Assembly: GCA_965657335.1 (NCBI GenBank)
Contig: CBFHOH010000008.1
Span: 62,001 to 126,000 of the forward strand
Source of the DNA: UBA4582 sp965657335
GTDB taxonomy: Bacteria > Pseudomonadota > Gammaproteobacteria > Pseudomonadales > Azotimanducaceae
Length of the DNA stretch: 64,000 nt
Direction: 5' to 3'
The notes under the pieces were generated by a model. That model worked only from the letters and a program-made list of their open reading frames with translations. It had not been told where the DNA came from and did no database searches. Shown one piece after another: positions 52,276 to 61,628 of the stretch (position 1 is its first letter; each line of letters begins with the position of its first letter). The translations under genes were made by a program, and so were the position numbers.

Positions 52276-54300
52276 ATGTTGAGCAAAAACCTTAAGATCC
52301 CCTCTGCCTTTGTACTCGCACTCGTCTTGCAAATGGTATTTGTTTTAGGTGCCACCGAAGCCAACGCAGCGCAAGCAAAAACAGCCACGTCAAAGTTCGA
52401 GCAAAGAAAATCCTATAAGCGTGCTATCGCCGCGGTAAAGTCTGGGCAACGTAGCAAGTTCAAAAAGATGAAACCTGCACTTGCCGATTACACTTTGTAT
52501 CCTTATCTAGAATACTTCGAACGAATCTACCAACTTTCTCGGCAAGACAACGCATCTATAGACCTATTTCTTGCGCAATATGCTGATACCCCGCTGGCCG
52601 AAAGGCTTCGCCAAAACTGGCTTTACCACCAGGCTAAAAGAGGACGCTGGGATAACTTTCTTCAATATTACAAGCCCGTCAGTGCAACAAAGGTAAACAC
52701 ATGTCACTACGCTTATGCGCTCGCTAAAACAGGACAAACTGAAGCCGCATTCCAGCAGGCCGAGCAACGCTGGTCAGTCGGTTTTTCCCAACCAGACGAA
52801 TGCGATGCAATATTTAAAATCTGGCGCGACGCTGGCCAGTTAACACCAGATCTCGCCTGGAAGCGATTTCACTTAAGCATGCAGGCGGGCAAAATCACGC
52901 TCGCAAACTACCTGGTGAGATTTTTAAACAAACAGGACGCGCAGCATGCCGCACGTTATCTTGCGGTCCATAGAAAACCGGCGTTGATTAAGAAAACTAG
53001 AAAATATTCAACACCGGGTCAGCGAAACATGGAGATTGTCTCACATGGATTGAAGAGACTTGCACGGCGTAATGCCCAGGGCGCTTACGAAACGATGCAA
53101 AACTATCGTGCAGCGCTCAGATTTTCCGAGGAGGAGTCAAGGGAACTGCTTTTGTATATCGGCTATCGATTAGCTTCGCAGGGAGATGCCAAAAACAGTC
53201 TGGAGCGCTTTCCGATTGCCTTTAATACCGACACAAAACTCGTTGAAGCCCGCATCAGGCTGGCGCTTAAACGAGGTGATACTGGGCAGGTGCTGGTGTT
53301 AATGCACCAGTTGCCAGATCGCCTGAGAGATATACCTAGGTGGCGATACTGGCGCGCACGAATCCTTCAAGATTCGGCTCAACCGGCGGAACAGATTCAG
53401 GCCAGCAACACCCTCACCGAACTAGCGAATACTCGCAACTACTATGGGTTTTTGGCAGCAGACCACCTAGGTATGCCTTATCAGTTCGAAAATTCAGCGG
53501 CGGGTATCACGGAGGCAGAAATACTGAAGCTTGAATCGTCGCCCGGTATTGAACGAGCACTTGAGTTGTATGCTCTTGGTGAACTGACAATGGCACGGCG
53601 AGAATGGCTAAACAGCGTCAATCAATTGTCGAACAAGGAACAGCAAATAGCCGCATATGTCGCACAACGCTGGGGTTGGCATAAGCGAGCGATTCAATCG
53701 ATGATCGATGCCGAGGCTTGGGATGACCTCAATGTTCGCTTCCCGTTGGCGTATCAAGATAGCTTTGTTGCAAATGCATTAAAAGCAGACATTCCCGTGA
53801 CTTACGGGTTTGCAATTGCGAGGCAGGAAAGCGCTTTTATGCCCGATGCAAAGTCCAGTGCCGGTGCACTGGGATTAATGCAAATGATTCCAAGCACAGC
53901 CAAAATGACGGCCAGACGTCACAACCTTAAGTTTACCCACACTAACGTGTTAATCGATCCGCACACGAACATCAAATTTGGCACGGCTCATCTCGGTACC
54001 CTTTTACGTCGCTACAACAACAATCGTATTCTCGCTTCTGTCGCATATAACGCAGGTCCGGGAAGAGTCCAAGCGTGGCTCGACCCGAAGCTACCGGTTG
54101 ATGTCTGGATCGAAACTATCCCCTTCACGGAAACTCGTCACTACGTACAGAACGTGCTGATGTTCGCTGCAATTTATGGGAACAGGATGAAAAGTAGCCA
54201 AGCGCTCATTACCCCGGAAGAGCGTGCGGCGTTCCCGGCTTCTTCGATCGCCTACAGAGGAGTAGTAACCGAAACGGTTACCGGCACCAGAAGCGACTAG
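52276..54300 (+). CDS. slt: Soluble lytic murein transglycosylase (Slt70-like)
   Basis: A 674-residue periplasmic enzyme. After a signal peptide (cleavage near ANAA) comes a long alpha-superhelical U-and-L domain of about 470 residues, then the lysozyme-like catalytic domain with Glu518 in ARQESAFMPDAKSSAGALGL and the later SVAYNAGPGRVQAW block. It cleaves MurNAc-GlcNAc bonds in peptidoglycan to form 1,6-anhydro ends. The frame is open back into the usp gene, but homology and the signal peptide start at the ATG at 52276. Confidence 0.93.
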   Translation: MLSKNLKIPSAFVLALVLQMVFVLGATEANAAQAKTATSKFEQRKSYKRAIAAVKSGQRSKFKKMKPALADYTLYPYLEYFERIYQLSRQDNASIDLFLAQYADTPLAERLRQNWLYHQAKRGRWDNFLQYYKPVSATKVNTCHYAYALAKTGQTEAAFQQAEQRWSVGFSQPDECDAIFKIWRDAGQLTPDLAWKRFHLSMQAGKITLANYLVRFLNKQDAQHAARYLAVHRKPALIKKTRKYSTPGQRNMEIVSHGLKRLARRNAQGAYETMQNYRAALRFSEEESRELLLYIGYRLASQGDAKNSLERFPIAFNTDTKLVEARIRLALKRGDTGQVLVLMHQLPDRLRDIPRWRYWRARILQDSAQPAEQIQASNTLTELANTRNYYGFLAADHLGMPYQFENSAAGITEAEILKLESSPGIERALELYALGELTMARREWLNSVNQLSNKEQQIAAYVAQRWGWHKRAIQSMIDAEAWDDLNVRFPLAYQDSFVANALKADIPVTYGFAIARQESAFMPDAKSSAGALGLMQMIPSTAKMTARRHNLKFTHTNVLIDPHTNIKFGTAHLGTLLRRYNNNRILASVAYNAGPGRVQAWLDPKLPVDVWIETIPFTETRHYVQNVLMFAAIYGNRMKSSQALITPEERAAFPASSIAYRGVVTETVTGTRSD

Positions 54301-54440
54301 ACAAATGTCTGCCGACGACATGCCACATCGCACCTCATCAGTCTGGCAGCGACCTATTGACCCCCGAGCCTGACAAGTACAGACATCGACGGAAAAATTC
54401 TTGGTATCATTGCCTCCTCGCACATCAGGATAAAAATTAC

Positions 54441-55226
54441 ATGTTTGTAGATATCGGAGCGAACCTGACCCATGGTGACTTTCATCAGGATTTTGATCTT
54501 GTGCTTGATCGCGCAGTTCATGCCGGCGTGAGCAAAATCATGATCACTGGGTCTTCGCAAGAGAGCAGCGAGGCAGCATTGTCGTTAGCGCAACGCTATC
54601 CCGGTCAGCTATTTGCTACCGCGGGAATCCATCCTCATCATGCCGAGGAGACCACGCCCGCGGTGATTGATGCTCTCGCAAAAATGCTTGCTCAGGATGA
54701 AGTAAAATCCGTGGGAGAGACTGGCCTGGATTTTTTTCGCGATCTTTCACCTAGAGAAACTCAAGTTGCATCATTTGAGTCACACATCGAATTGGCGGTT
54801 GAGCACAATCTACCGATGTTTTTGCACGAGCGCGATGCCTACCCCATGTTTGCAGAAATATTGAGGGCACACAGAAGCCGCTTGGGCAAAGTTGTCGTTC
54901 ATTGTTTCACTGGCGAAAAAGATGCACTACACGCCTATCTCGATCTCGACTGTCACATTGGCATCACCGGTTGGATTTGCGATGAGCGCAGGGGCAAGCA
55001 CTTACTGGACATTGTCGGCGACATTCCCAGCGACCGATTGATGATCGAAACAGACGCACCTTATCTTCTACCTAGGACTATCCGGCCACGGCCAAAATCT
55101 CGGAGGAACGAGCCATCTTTTCTGAGCTACGTTTGCAACACCATCGCACAAGTTACCGGAAAGTCGCCGGAGGAAATCGCCGCCAGCACAACGCACAATG
55201 CTGAGGAGTTCTTTGACTTATGCTAG
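54441..55226 (+). CDS. tatD: TatD-family metal-dependent nuclease
   Basis: A 261-residue TIM-barrel amidohydrolase-like nuclease. It is the TatD subgroup proper: the start MFVDIGANLTH lacks the HxH of YcfH/YjjV, while AGIHPHHAEE, VGETGLDFFRD, VVHCFTGEKD, GITGWICDERRG and IETDAPYLLPR match E. coli TatD. TatD acts as a 3'-5' DNA exonuclease. The ATG at 54441 has AGGA 11 bases upstream; the frame extends 28 codons further without homology. The glutaredoxin-like gene overlaps its end by seven bases. Confidence 0.93.
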   Translation: MFVDIGANLTHGDFHQDFDLVLDRAVHAGVSKIMITGSSQESSEAALSLAQRYPGQLFATAGIHPHHAEETTPAVIDALAKMLAQDEVKSVGETGLDFFRDLSPRETQVASFESHIELAVEHNLPMFLHERDAYPMFAEILRAHRSRLGKVVVHCFTGEKDALHAYLDLDCHIGITGWICDERRGKHLLDIVGDIPSDRLMIETDAPYLLPRTIRPRPKSRRNEPSFLSYVCNTIAQVTGKSPEEIAASTTHNAEEFFDLC

Positions 55227-55474
55227 TGCACTTGTACACGACGCTGGGATGTCATTTGTGCGAAGACGCCTTGGCTCTGCTAAATCAATATCAACAATCG
55301 CATCAGGGAATATTGCAACTTGCGGAAGTTGAAATTAGTGATTCAGAGCAACTTATCGAACAGTACGGTATTAGAATTCCAGTCGTCAAAGTGATGTCTA
55401 GTGGCGCAGAACTGGGATGGCCATTTGACCAGCTGACACTTACTGATTTTTTCAGCCAGCATCTCCCGCAGTAA
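55220..55474 (+). CDS. Glutaredoxin-like protein (DUF836)
   Basis: An 84-residue thioredoxin-fold protein with an active-site CHLC at residues 11-14 (TLGCHLCEDAL) and the cis-Pro region RIPVVKV. The group is small glutaredoxin-like proteins of unknown partner. It overlaps tatD by seven bases and converges on zntR. Confidence 0.85.
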   Translation: MLVHLYTTLGCHLCEDALALLNQYQQSHQGILQLAEVEISDSEQLIEQYGIRIPVVKVMSSGAELGWPFDQLTLTDFFSQHLPQ

Positions 55475-55537
55475 CAAACTTCGTGCGGGGCTACAACCGC
55501 TCAGGCTAAACAGCAAGCGGAATTCAGCACCCTCAGG

Positions 55538-55975
55538 TCAGGACTCTGAGGCTGAGCCTTGTTTGTCTGGCAACCCGTCTAGGGAATTTAGAATGGTACA
55601 CTCAAGTGCAGAGGTGTCGCCGCCGCAGCAGGCATCGGTAACCTTCTGCAACGCACTCTTCATCTGAGTTAATTCCAGCAGCTTGTTTTCAATCGTGACC
55701 AATTTCGCCTCCGCTAAATTTTTCACCTCACCGCAGGTTTTGGACTCGCGCTCCACCCGTAACGACAACAGCTCTTCAATCTCTTTAAGTGAGAAGCCCA
55801 AGCATTTCGACTTCACAATAAACTCCACTCTCGCAACATCGGCTTGTGTATACAGACGATAACCGGCGTCACTACGCCGAGGGGCAACAATCAAATCTTT
55901 GCTCTCATAGAACCTGAGTGTTTCTGTACTGGTACCGGTTCTCTGAGCGAGTTCGCCAATTCTTAAATAACTCAA
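55538..55975 (-). CDS. zntR: MerR-family regulator, ZntR type
   Basis: A 145-residue MerR-family regulator: winged helix at the N-terminus (RIGELAQRTGTSTETLRFYES), long dimerisation helix, then the metal-binding loop. Metal-site cysteines fit ZntR: one in ESKTCGEV, CCGG (about 116-119) and a further Cys in ALECTIL, so Zn(II) (or Cd/Pb) is the expected effector. A matching operator lies just upstream, oriented for autoregulation. No zinc or cadmium exporter gene is adjacent, so its main target must be elsewhere. Confidence 0.88.
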   Translation of the reverse strand: MSYLRIGELAQRTGTSTETLRFYESKDLIVAPRRSDAGYRLYTQADVARVEFIVKSKCLGFSLKEIEELLSLRVERESKTCGEVKNLAEAKLVTIENKLLELTQMKSALQKVTDACCGGDTSALECTILNSLDGLPDKQGSASES

Positions 55976-56010
55976 CTTGCACCTCCGCGCGCCAAATGCT
56001 GGCAGGTTTA

Positions 56011-56032
56011 ACCTTACAGTTAACTATAAGGT
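56011..56032 (-). promoter_or_regulatory. MerR-type (ZntR) operator
   Basis: ACCTTA (56011-56016) and TAAGGT (56027-56032) form a 22-bp interrupted palindrome typical of MerR-family operators. On the minus strand it reads CTGACCTTA...TAAGGTTAAAC, that is a -35-like CTGACC, a long spacer and a TTAAAC -10-like element, placing it as the zntR promoter 36 bases upstream of the gene. Confidence 0.8.
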
Positions 56033-56198
56033 CAGAACGCCTGAATGCAAGTTCTTACGCGTAAAACAGGGTGTAAGCTTGCTTTCACTTGGATCTCCCT
56101 TTTTTGCCCTTCAGAATGCCTCAAATAGGCTTTACTATCCGCTACCCAAGTATTGAATTAGCCAGCGCTAAACCAGCCAGCACAGGTAGAATGACCAT

Positions 56199-57143
56199 AT
56201 GAATTCAAACCTTCGAATAGCCGTTATTAGCGGCGGAACCTCCGCGGAAGCTACGGTTTCGCGGGTCTCCGCCAAGGGTGTCACCGAGGCACTTTTAGTA
56301 AACTACCATCACGTGGTCAATATCGAGCTTGATCATCATCTGGCACATAATTTACAGGCATTTGGCCCAGACCTTGTTTTTCCTGTGCTCCATGGTCCTC
56401 CCGGTGAGGATGGCACACTGCAAGGCTTTCTCGAGATTCTGGGTTATTCCTATGTCGGTAGCGATGTGCACTCAAGCGCTGTCGCTATGGACAAGATCGT
56501 TGCAAAACAGATATTCCGAGCCGCTGAACTGCCAGTCATTGATCAGATAACGGTGACCAGCAACGACGCCATTGCGACGTCAATCGAAGCGATAAAATCA
56601 CAGCTGGGCACCTACGTTGTCATCAAGCCTGCGCGTCAGGGGAGCGCCCTTGGTGTTATGCGTGTTTCAGATCTTACCGAGATGCACCAAGGACTCGAGA
56701 ATGCTTTCCAATTCGACCCAAGATTGCTGGTAGAGAAACGTATCGATGGTAAGGAAATTACAGTCGGTGTTCTCGACACTGAACACGGTCCGAAGGCATT
56801 TCCCGTCATCGAAATCACCACCGCTTCCAAAGACAGTTGGTACGACTTCGAGCATAGATATACAGAGGGTTTGAGTGAACATGTCATGCCAGCGGATCTG
56901 CCAGCAGATCAGGCAGCGCAGCTTAAGGCAATTGCTATCGCTGCACATCAGTCACTTGGTTGCAGAGATCTCTCCAGGGCAGACTTTATTGTCCCTGATG
57001 ACCAAACCGCTTTGTTACTTGAAGTGAATACACTGCCGGGCATGACACCCACCAGTCTTTATCCGGATGGAGCCCGTGGTTATGGACTCGACTTCCCTGA
57101 ACTGGTGAGTTTTTTAGCTGAACGCGCTGCAGCAAGAAGATAG
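56199..57143 (+). CDS. ddl: D-alanine--D-alanine ligase
   Basis: A 314-residue ATP-grasp ligase that makes D-Ala-D-Ala for peptidoglycan. Motifs: AVISGGTSAEATVSRVSAKG at the start, FPVLHGPPGEDGTLQGFLE, VIKPARQGSALGV and the metal-binding LLLEVNTLPGMTPTSLYP. It is not in the mur/fts cluster, so it may be a second copy. It is divergent from zntR and convergent with amt. Confidence 0.92.
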   Translation: MNSNLRIAVISGGTSAEATVSRVSAKGVTEALLVNYHHVVNIELDHHLAHNLQAFGPDLVFPVLHGPPGEDGTLQGFLEILGYSYVGSDVHSSAVAMDKIVAKQIFRAAELPVIDQITVTSNDAIATSIEAIKSQLGTYVVIKPARQGSALGVMRVSDLTEMHQGLENAFQFDPRLLVEKRIDGKEITVGVLDTEHGPKAFPVIEITTASKDSWYDFEHRYTEGLSEHVMPADLPADQAAQLKAIAIAAHQSLGCRDLSRADFIVPDDQTALLLEVNTLPGMTPTSLYPDGARGYGLDFPELVSFLAERAAARR

Positions 57144-57294
57144 CCACACAGCAACTTTACCGTACTTGGCTAATGTCCCATGCCGGCTATTGCAAGTGGA
57201 GCAGTTCGAGACGGCGTGAGCGTAAGATTTACATCGGATTACCGACGCATTTCAGGTCAAAGACTCAACGCCGAATTGCTTCAACATACCTATT

Positions 57295-58590
57295 CTACAG
57301 ATCGTAGCCACGCTCATTATGCTGATTAATGTCCAGCCCTTCTGTCTCTTCATCAGTACTGACTCTCAAACCAAGTACCATGTCAACAACCTTTAAGATG
57401 GCAAAAGTTGCAATCGCGGTATATGCAAAAGTGGCGATAACCCCAGTAACTTGCACTGTTAATTGCGAGGCCATATCCATCCCTTCCGCGTAACCTTGCC
57501 CACTGAACACACCTAGACTGGCACTGGCGAAAATGCCAGCGAGAATTGTACCGAGCGCGCCGCCGACGCCGTGCACGGGGAATACGTCGAGGGAGTCGTC
57601 AATTCTCAGTTTTATTTTTAGTAGGTTTGTCATGTTGAAACAAAGTACACCGCCCAAAATACCAATCACGAGGCCACCCATGGGGCCTACAAAACCCGAG
57701 GCCGGCGTAATCGTTCCTAGGCCAGCCACCATACCGGTCACTGCACCCAAAGCACTTGGCTTACCAAATTTGAACCATTCGCATGCCATCCAAGTCAGGG
57801 CTCCCGCCGAAGCCGACATATGCGTGACCAGCATAGCCATGCCTGCGTCACCGTTCGCAGCAAGTGCGCTGCCGGCGTTGAATCCGAACCAACCGACCCA
57901 GAGCATGCCCGCGCCGGTCATCGCCATGGTTAAATTGTGAGGCGGCATTGCGGTGGTCGGAAATCCCTTTCTTGGCCCCATTACCAGCGCACATACGAGC
58001 GCAGCAGCGCCAGCTGTGACGTGCACGACCGTGCCCCCGGCAAAGTCCAACAGCCCCATTTCACCCAGCCAGCCGCCGCCCCAAACCCAGTGAGTGACGG
58101 GCCCATAAACAACAATTAGCCAAATAGCAGAAAACAACATCATTGAAGAAAACTTCATGCGTTCGGCAAAAGCCCCGACGATCAACGCAGGCGTAATGAT
58201 GGCGAAGGTCAACTGAAACATTGCGAAAACGCTTTCGGGAATGTCACCAGACATTGAACCTTCCGTGACATTGGCAAAAAACATGTTATCCAAACCGCCT
58301 ACTAAGGCATTACCTTCGGAAAAAGCCATCGAATAAACACCGATCAGCCACAACACAGAGACCATGCATGTAATTGCGAAGCACTGCATCAAAACGCTCA
58401 GCACATTCTTGACCCTTACAAGCCCCCCGTAAAACAGCGATAAACCGGGGATCGTCATAAACAACACAAGCGCAGTTGAGGTAAGAATCCAAGCCGTATT
58501 AGCTGAGCTCAGGTTTTCGGACGCAAAAACCGATTGAGATGCAATCAGTAAGCAACAAATTGCCAGCGTTTTCATAGCCAAGAATTTCAT
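57295..58590 (-). CDS. amtB: Ammonium transporter (Amt/AmtB)
   Basis: A 431-residue ammonium channel with a signal peptide (cleavage near SVFA) and 11 predicted helices. The twin pore histidines are in GGTVVHVTAGAAAL and DVFPVHGVGGALGT. It conducts ammonia/ammonium across the inner membrane and is normally regulated by GlnK, but no glnK is adjacent. I looked for a sigma-54 site upstream and could not read one. Confidence 0.95.
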   Translation of the reverse strand: MKFLAMKTLAICCLLIASQSVFASENLSSANTAWILTSTALVLFMTIPGLSLFYGGLVRVKNVLSVLMQCFAITCMVSVLWLIGVYSMAFSEGNALVGGLDNMFFANVTEGSMSGDIPESVFAMFQLTFAIITPALIVGAFAERMKFSSMMLFSAIWLIVVYGPVTHWVWGGGWLGEMGLLDFAGGTVVHVTAGAAALVCALVMGPRKGFPTTAMPPHNLTMAMTGAGMLWVGWFGFNAGSALAANGDAGMAMLVTHMSASAGALTWMACEWFKFGKPSALGAVTGMVAGLGTITPASGFVGPMGGLVIGILGGVLCFNMTNLLKIKLRIDDSLDVFPVHGVGGALGTILAGIFASASLGVFSGQGYAEGMDMASQLTVQVTGVIATFAYTAIATFAILKVVDMVLGLRVSTDEETEGLDINQHNERGYDL

Positions 58591-58968
58591 ATCTACCCCA
58601 TTTTATTTTTGAAATATCTTTGAGAGAGATCACAACGCGTTTAGCCGATCACTCGAAAGTCAGGAAGTGTACCGATTCGATCCGGTCCACTCAACAATAC
58701 TCAGGCGATGCCCCGAACAGAAGTGAAATTGAGCGCTAACGCGCTAATTTGGTGCGGAAAACGCACCTGTTTGAGTCATTTTTCGCGTCTTATCTCGCGC
58801 CATAACTTTCGCCTCCTTAGAACATCGAACGATATAAAGCCCCGGTATTATGCTTTATTGTTGTTCGACTTATCTCTGCGAGAAAGTTATAAATTGACTT
58901 CGTTCTGTTTTATGCGAACGAATTGCGCTGGACGCTATTCAGCCGATATTTCTATCACGGAGTTGTCA
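58591..58968. other. 378-bp interval between amtB and rmf
   Basis: Holds the divergent promoters. The one clear structure is a perfect 6-bp hairpin with a GAAAA loop at 58751-58767 (GGTGCG / CGCACC) followed by a T-containing stretch, about 200 bases upstream of rmf. It could end a short leader RNA; no gene is seen. Confidence 0.45.
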
Positions 58969-59169
58969 ATGAGAAGACAGAAAAGAGATAAGAACCAACG
59001 CGCATTTACACGAGGGTACCAGGTCGGGTGCCACGGCAAGTCAAAAGAATTATGTCCATTTCAGGAAGGTGAAACCAAACAAACCTGGATGAGCGGATGG
59101 AGGAACGGTAGAGAGGACAACTGGGATGGATTTACAGGCGCTGCAGGTATAGCTAGACAGCCAAACTAG
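58969..59169 (+). CDS. rmf: Ribosome modulation factor
   Basis: A 66-residue basic protein. MRRQKRD, FTRGYQVGCHGKSKELCPF and WMSGWRNGRED match E. coli RMF, which dimerises ribosomes into inactive 100S particles in stationary phase. The ATG at 58969 has GGAG seven bases upstream; a longer open frame reaching back to 58708 has no homology before this start. It lies next to pyrD. Confidence 0.93.
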   Translation: MRRQKRDKNQRAFTRGYQVGCHGKSKELCPFQEGETKQTWMSGWRNGREDNWDGFTGAAGIARQPN

Positions 59170-59249
59170 ATCAGAAGCGAGTCAGTTAGCGCCAGAGATA
59201 CAACGCACACTTACTAACGCGCGACTGCTACACGCAGGACGAATATGTT

Positions 59250-60275
59250 TTAGTTCGTTCGGCTTTTTATCGACTTGGCGCAATCCGAAATCAAATCAGG
59301 TCCTTGGTATATAAAGCCGGTGTAGATTTGCACCAAGTCAGCGCCAAGCCTGATTTTTTCTGCAGCGTCTTCGCCTTTCACAATGCCTCCAACGCCGATG
59401 ACCGCCATTTTTCCCTTTACCTCATTTGATACAAGAGCCAAAGCATGGTTCGCCTGACTACGCAGCGGTTCACCGCTTAAACCACCGGATTGATCACTAT
59501 CTCGTTCGCCGGCAACGGCGCCCCTCGATACCGTCGTGTTGCTGACAATGACACCATCGAGCTCGAAACTAAGCAGCCGTCGCGCCAGACTCGACATTGC
59601 CTCGTCATTCATGTCGGGTGCTATCTTCACTACAAGCGGTACATGCTGGCCAAACTTTTTCTTCAACGCCTCATGCTCTTCTTTTAAGCCCTCTATCAGA
59701 GTTGCCAATTCTGATTCTTTCTGCAAATCGCGTAACCCCGGTGAATTTGGCGAGGAGATATTCACCGCGACATAGCTGGCTTGTTTGTAGACTTTTCTCA
59801 AACAAAAGACATAATCGGCGAGCGCATCCTCTACCGAAGTCGTGGTGTTCTTACCGATATTGATGCCCAATATGCCGTCAAATTTCGATCGACGTACTCG
59901 CTTGCACAACGGGTCAACACCCTCATTGTTGAAACCCATCCGGTTTATTAATGCCTGTTTGTCTCTTAAACGAAAAAGCCTTGGTTTCGCATTACCATCC
60001 TGGGCACGAGGAGTGACAGTGCCAACCTCAAGAAAGCCAAAGCCCATCGCACCGAGGCCATCGATGCACGCGGCATTCTTATCTAATCCCGCCGCCAGAC
60101 CCACGCGATTGGGGAAACGAATGCCCATCACCTCTACCGGATCATCTGGCACATCCCGCGCGATCAGGGAAGTTAACTTCAACTGCTCCATCAGTCCGAT
60201 AGATTGCAATGAAACATGATGCGCTGCCTCTGCAGGTAACAAAAACAACAAGTTTCTGAGGGCTTCATAGTTCAT
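59250..60275 (-). CDS. pyrD: Dihydroorotate dehydrogenase, class 2
   Basis: A 341-residue quinone-linked dihydroorotate dehydrogenase. FMN-barrel motifs: GLAAGLDKNAACIDGL, GFGFLEVGTVTPRAQ, INRMGFNNEG, catalytic Ser in NISSPNSPGLR, and DGVIVSNTTVSR. The N-terminal helices (about 1-40) dock it to the inner membrane. It catalyses the fourth step of pyrimidine synthesis. Length is normal; convergent with rmf. Confidence 0.95.
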   Translation of the reverse strand: MNYEALRNLLFLLPAEAAHHVSLQSIGLMEQLKLTSLIARDVPDDPVEVMGIRFPNRVGLAAGLDKNAACIDGLGAMGFGFLEVGTVTPRAQDGNAKPRLFRLRDKQALINRMGFNNEGVDPLCKRVRRSKFDGILGINIGKNTTTSVEDALADYVFCLRKVYKQASYVAVNISSPNSPGLRDLQKESELATLIEGLKEEHEALKKKFGQHVPLVVKIAPDMNDEAMSSLARRLLSFELDGVIVSNTTVSRGAVAGERDSDQSGGLSGEPLRSQANHALALVSNEVKGKMAVIGVGGIVKGEDAAEKIRLGADLVQIYTGFIYQGPDLISDCAKSIKSRTN

Positions 60276-60643
60276 AAAAGCGTTCCTAACCTTTCAAATC
60301 AAGTTTGTACTGGGGTCAAATGCATCGCCACCCACATGACTGACGTCGCCGGCGCGCGCAAAGCAGGAAAGACAACTTCAGCGTCGGCGCGCGAGCCAGA
60401 GGTATTGTACGGATTAACAGTTCTCAAACCATCTTTTTTCTGACGTCAAACTTCCTGTAATACCTATGACAGCGCGCTTTCGGGCTCGCAAAACTGGCAA
60501 ATCGGCCTAGAAAAGTTTAGCCTAGCCAGCGGATTTGACTTGTAAAAGCGAATGGAACAGATTCTTTATTTCAGGGTCTACAGGTATGTGCACGTTCGGT
60601 GCGCGTATTAACAAAAAATCAACAGGATTATTAATAGCGAACC
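60276..60643. other. 368-bp interval between pyrD and the MoxR gene
   Basis: I see no gene or clear operator. CGGCGCGCG occurs twice (around 60350 and 60387), a short GC-rich direct repeat in otherwise mixed sequence. Promoters for pyrD and the moxR operon must lie here. Confidence 0.45.
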
Positions 60644-61612
60644 ATGCAACATCGCGAACAGATTATTGAACTCGAAAAGTGGCTCAGAGGCCAAATTATT
60701 GGTCAGGAGCGCCTTGTAAACCGTTTGCTAACGGCTTTGTTGGCCGATGGTCATCTTCTCGTGGAGGGAGCCCCCGGGCTCGCTAAAACCAAAGCGATCA
60801 AAACACTTGGTCAAGGCCTAGAAGGTGATTTTCACCGAATTCAATTTACGCCTGACCTTCTACCCTCAGATATCACAGGAACAGAGATCTATCGTGCTCA
60901 AGAGGGTACCTTCGAATTCCAACAAGGCCCTATTTTCCACAACCTGATACTCGCGGATGAGATCAATCGTGCGCCAGCAAAAGTGCAGTCGGCACTTCTA
61001 GAGGCGATGGCTGAGCGGCAAGTAAGTTTTGGCAGACAGACCTTTCAATTGCCTGAACTTTTTCTCGTCATGGCAACACAGAATCCAATCGAGCAGGAAG
61101 GCACGTATCCGCTACCTGAAGCTCAGCTAGACAGATTTCTGATGCACGTGAATGTCGATTATCCGGATGCTTCGTCTGAACGGAGTATTCTGCAACTGGT
61201 TCGCGAGGAAATGATCTCGACACAACGCGAACCTGCAACACCGCCTTTAGTGCTCAAACAGGAAACTATTTTTGCAGCCCGTCAGGAATTGCTAAACATG
61301 CACATGGCGCCCGTCGTCGAGGACTACATTGTTCAATTGACAATGGCGACAAGGAATCCAGCTCTTTTTGGTGACGATCTTGCCAACTGGCTCGAATATG
61401 GCGCATCCCCGCGGGGAACGATCGCGTTGGATATCTGCGCCAGAGCAAATGCTTACTTAATGGGTAAAGATTTTGTAAGCCCAGATGATGTGCAGGCAGT
61501 TGTGCACGACGTATTCCGACACCGGTTGATCGTTAGCTTCGAAGCGGAAGCAACCGGAATCGACGCAGACCACGTTATAGATACGCTCGTTCAAAGGGTT
61601 GCCGCCGCGTAA
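60644..61612 (+). CDS. MoxR-family AAA+ ATPase
   Basis: A 322-residue MoxR ATPase. Walker A is EGAPGLAKTKAIK (the usual MoxR variant), Walker B LADEINRAPAKVQSALLEAM, and the sensor region MATQNPIEQEGTYPLPEAQLDRF. MoxR proteins work with VWA-domain partners as chaperones that insert metals or mature envelope complexes. It heads the moxR-DUF58-DUF4381-VWA operon. Confidence 0.94.
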   Translation: MQHREQIIELEKWLRGQIIGQERLVNRLLTALLADGHLLVEGAPGLAKTKAIKTLGQGLEGDFHRIQFTPDLLPSDITGTEIYRAQEGTFEFQQGPIFHNLILADEINRAPAKVQSALLEAMAERQVSFGRQTFQLPELFLVMATQNPIEQEGTYPLPEAQLDRFLMHVNVDYPDASSERSILQLVREEMISTQREPATPPLVLKQETIFAARQELLNMHMAPVVEDYIVQLTMATRNPALFGDDLANWLEYGASPRGTIALDICARANAYLMGKDFVSPDDVQAVVHDVFRHRLIVSFEAEATGIDADHVIDTLVQRVAAA

Positions 61613-61628
61613 TAAAAGTCCTTCACTC

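Noticed and set aside
55531..55551. CCTCAG/CTGAGG hairpin as a terminator between the glutaredoxin-like gene and zntR
   Set aside because: Only six pairs, it overlaps the zntR coding end, and it has no T-tract.
58708..58968. Longer N-terminus for RMF
   Set aside because: Family homology begins exactly at the internal ATG with a good ribosome site; the upstream part is not conserved-looking.
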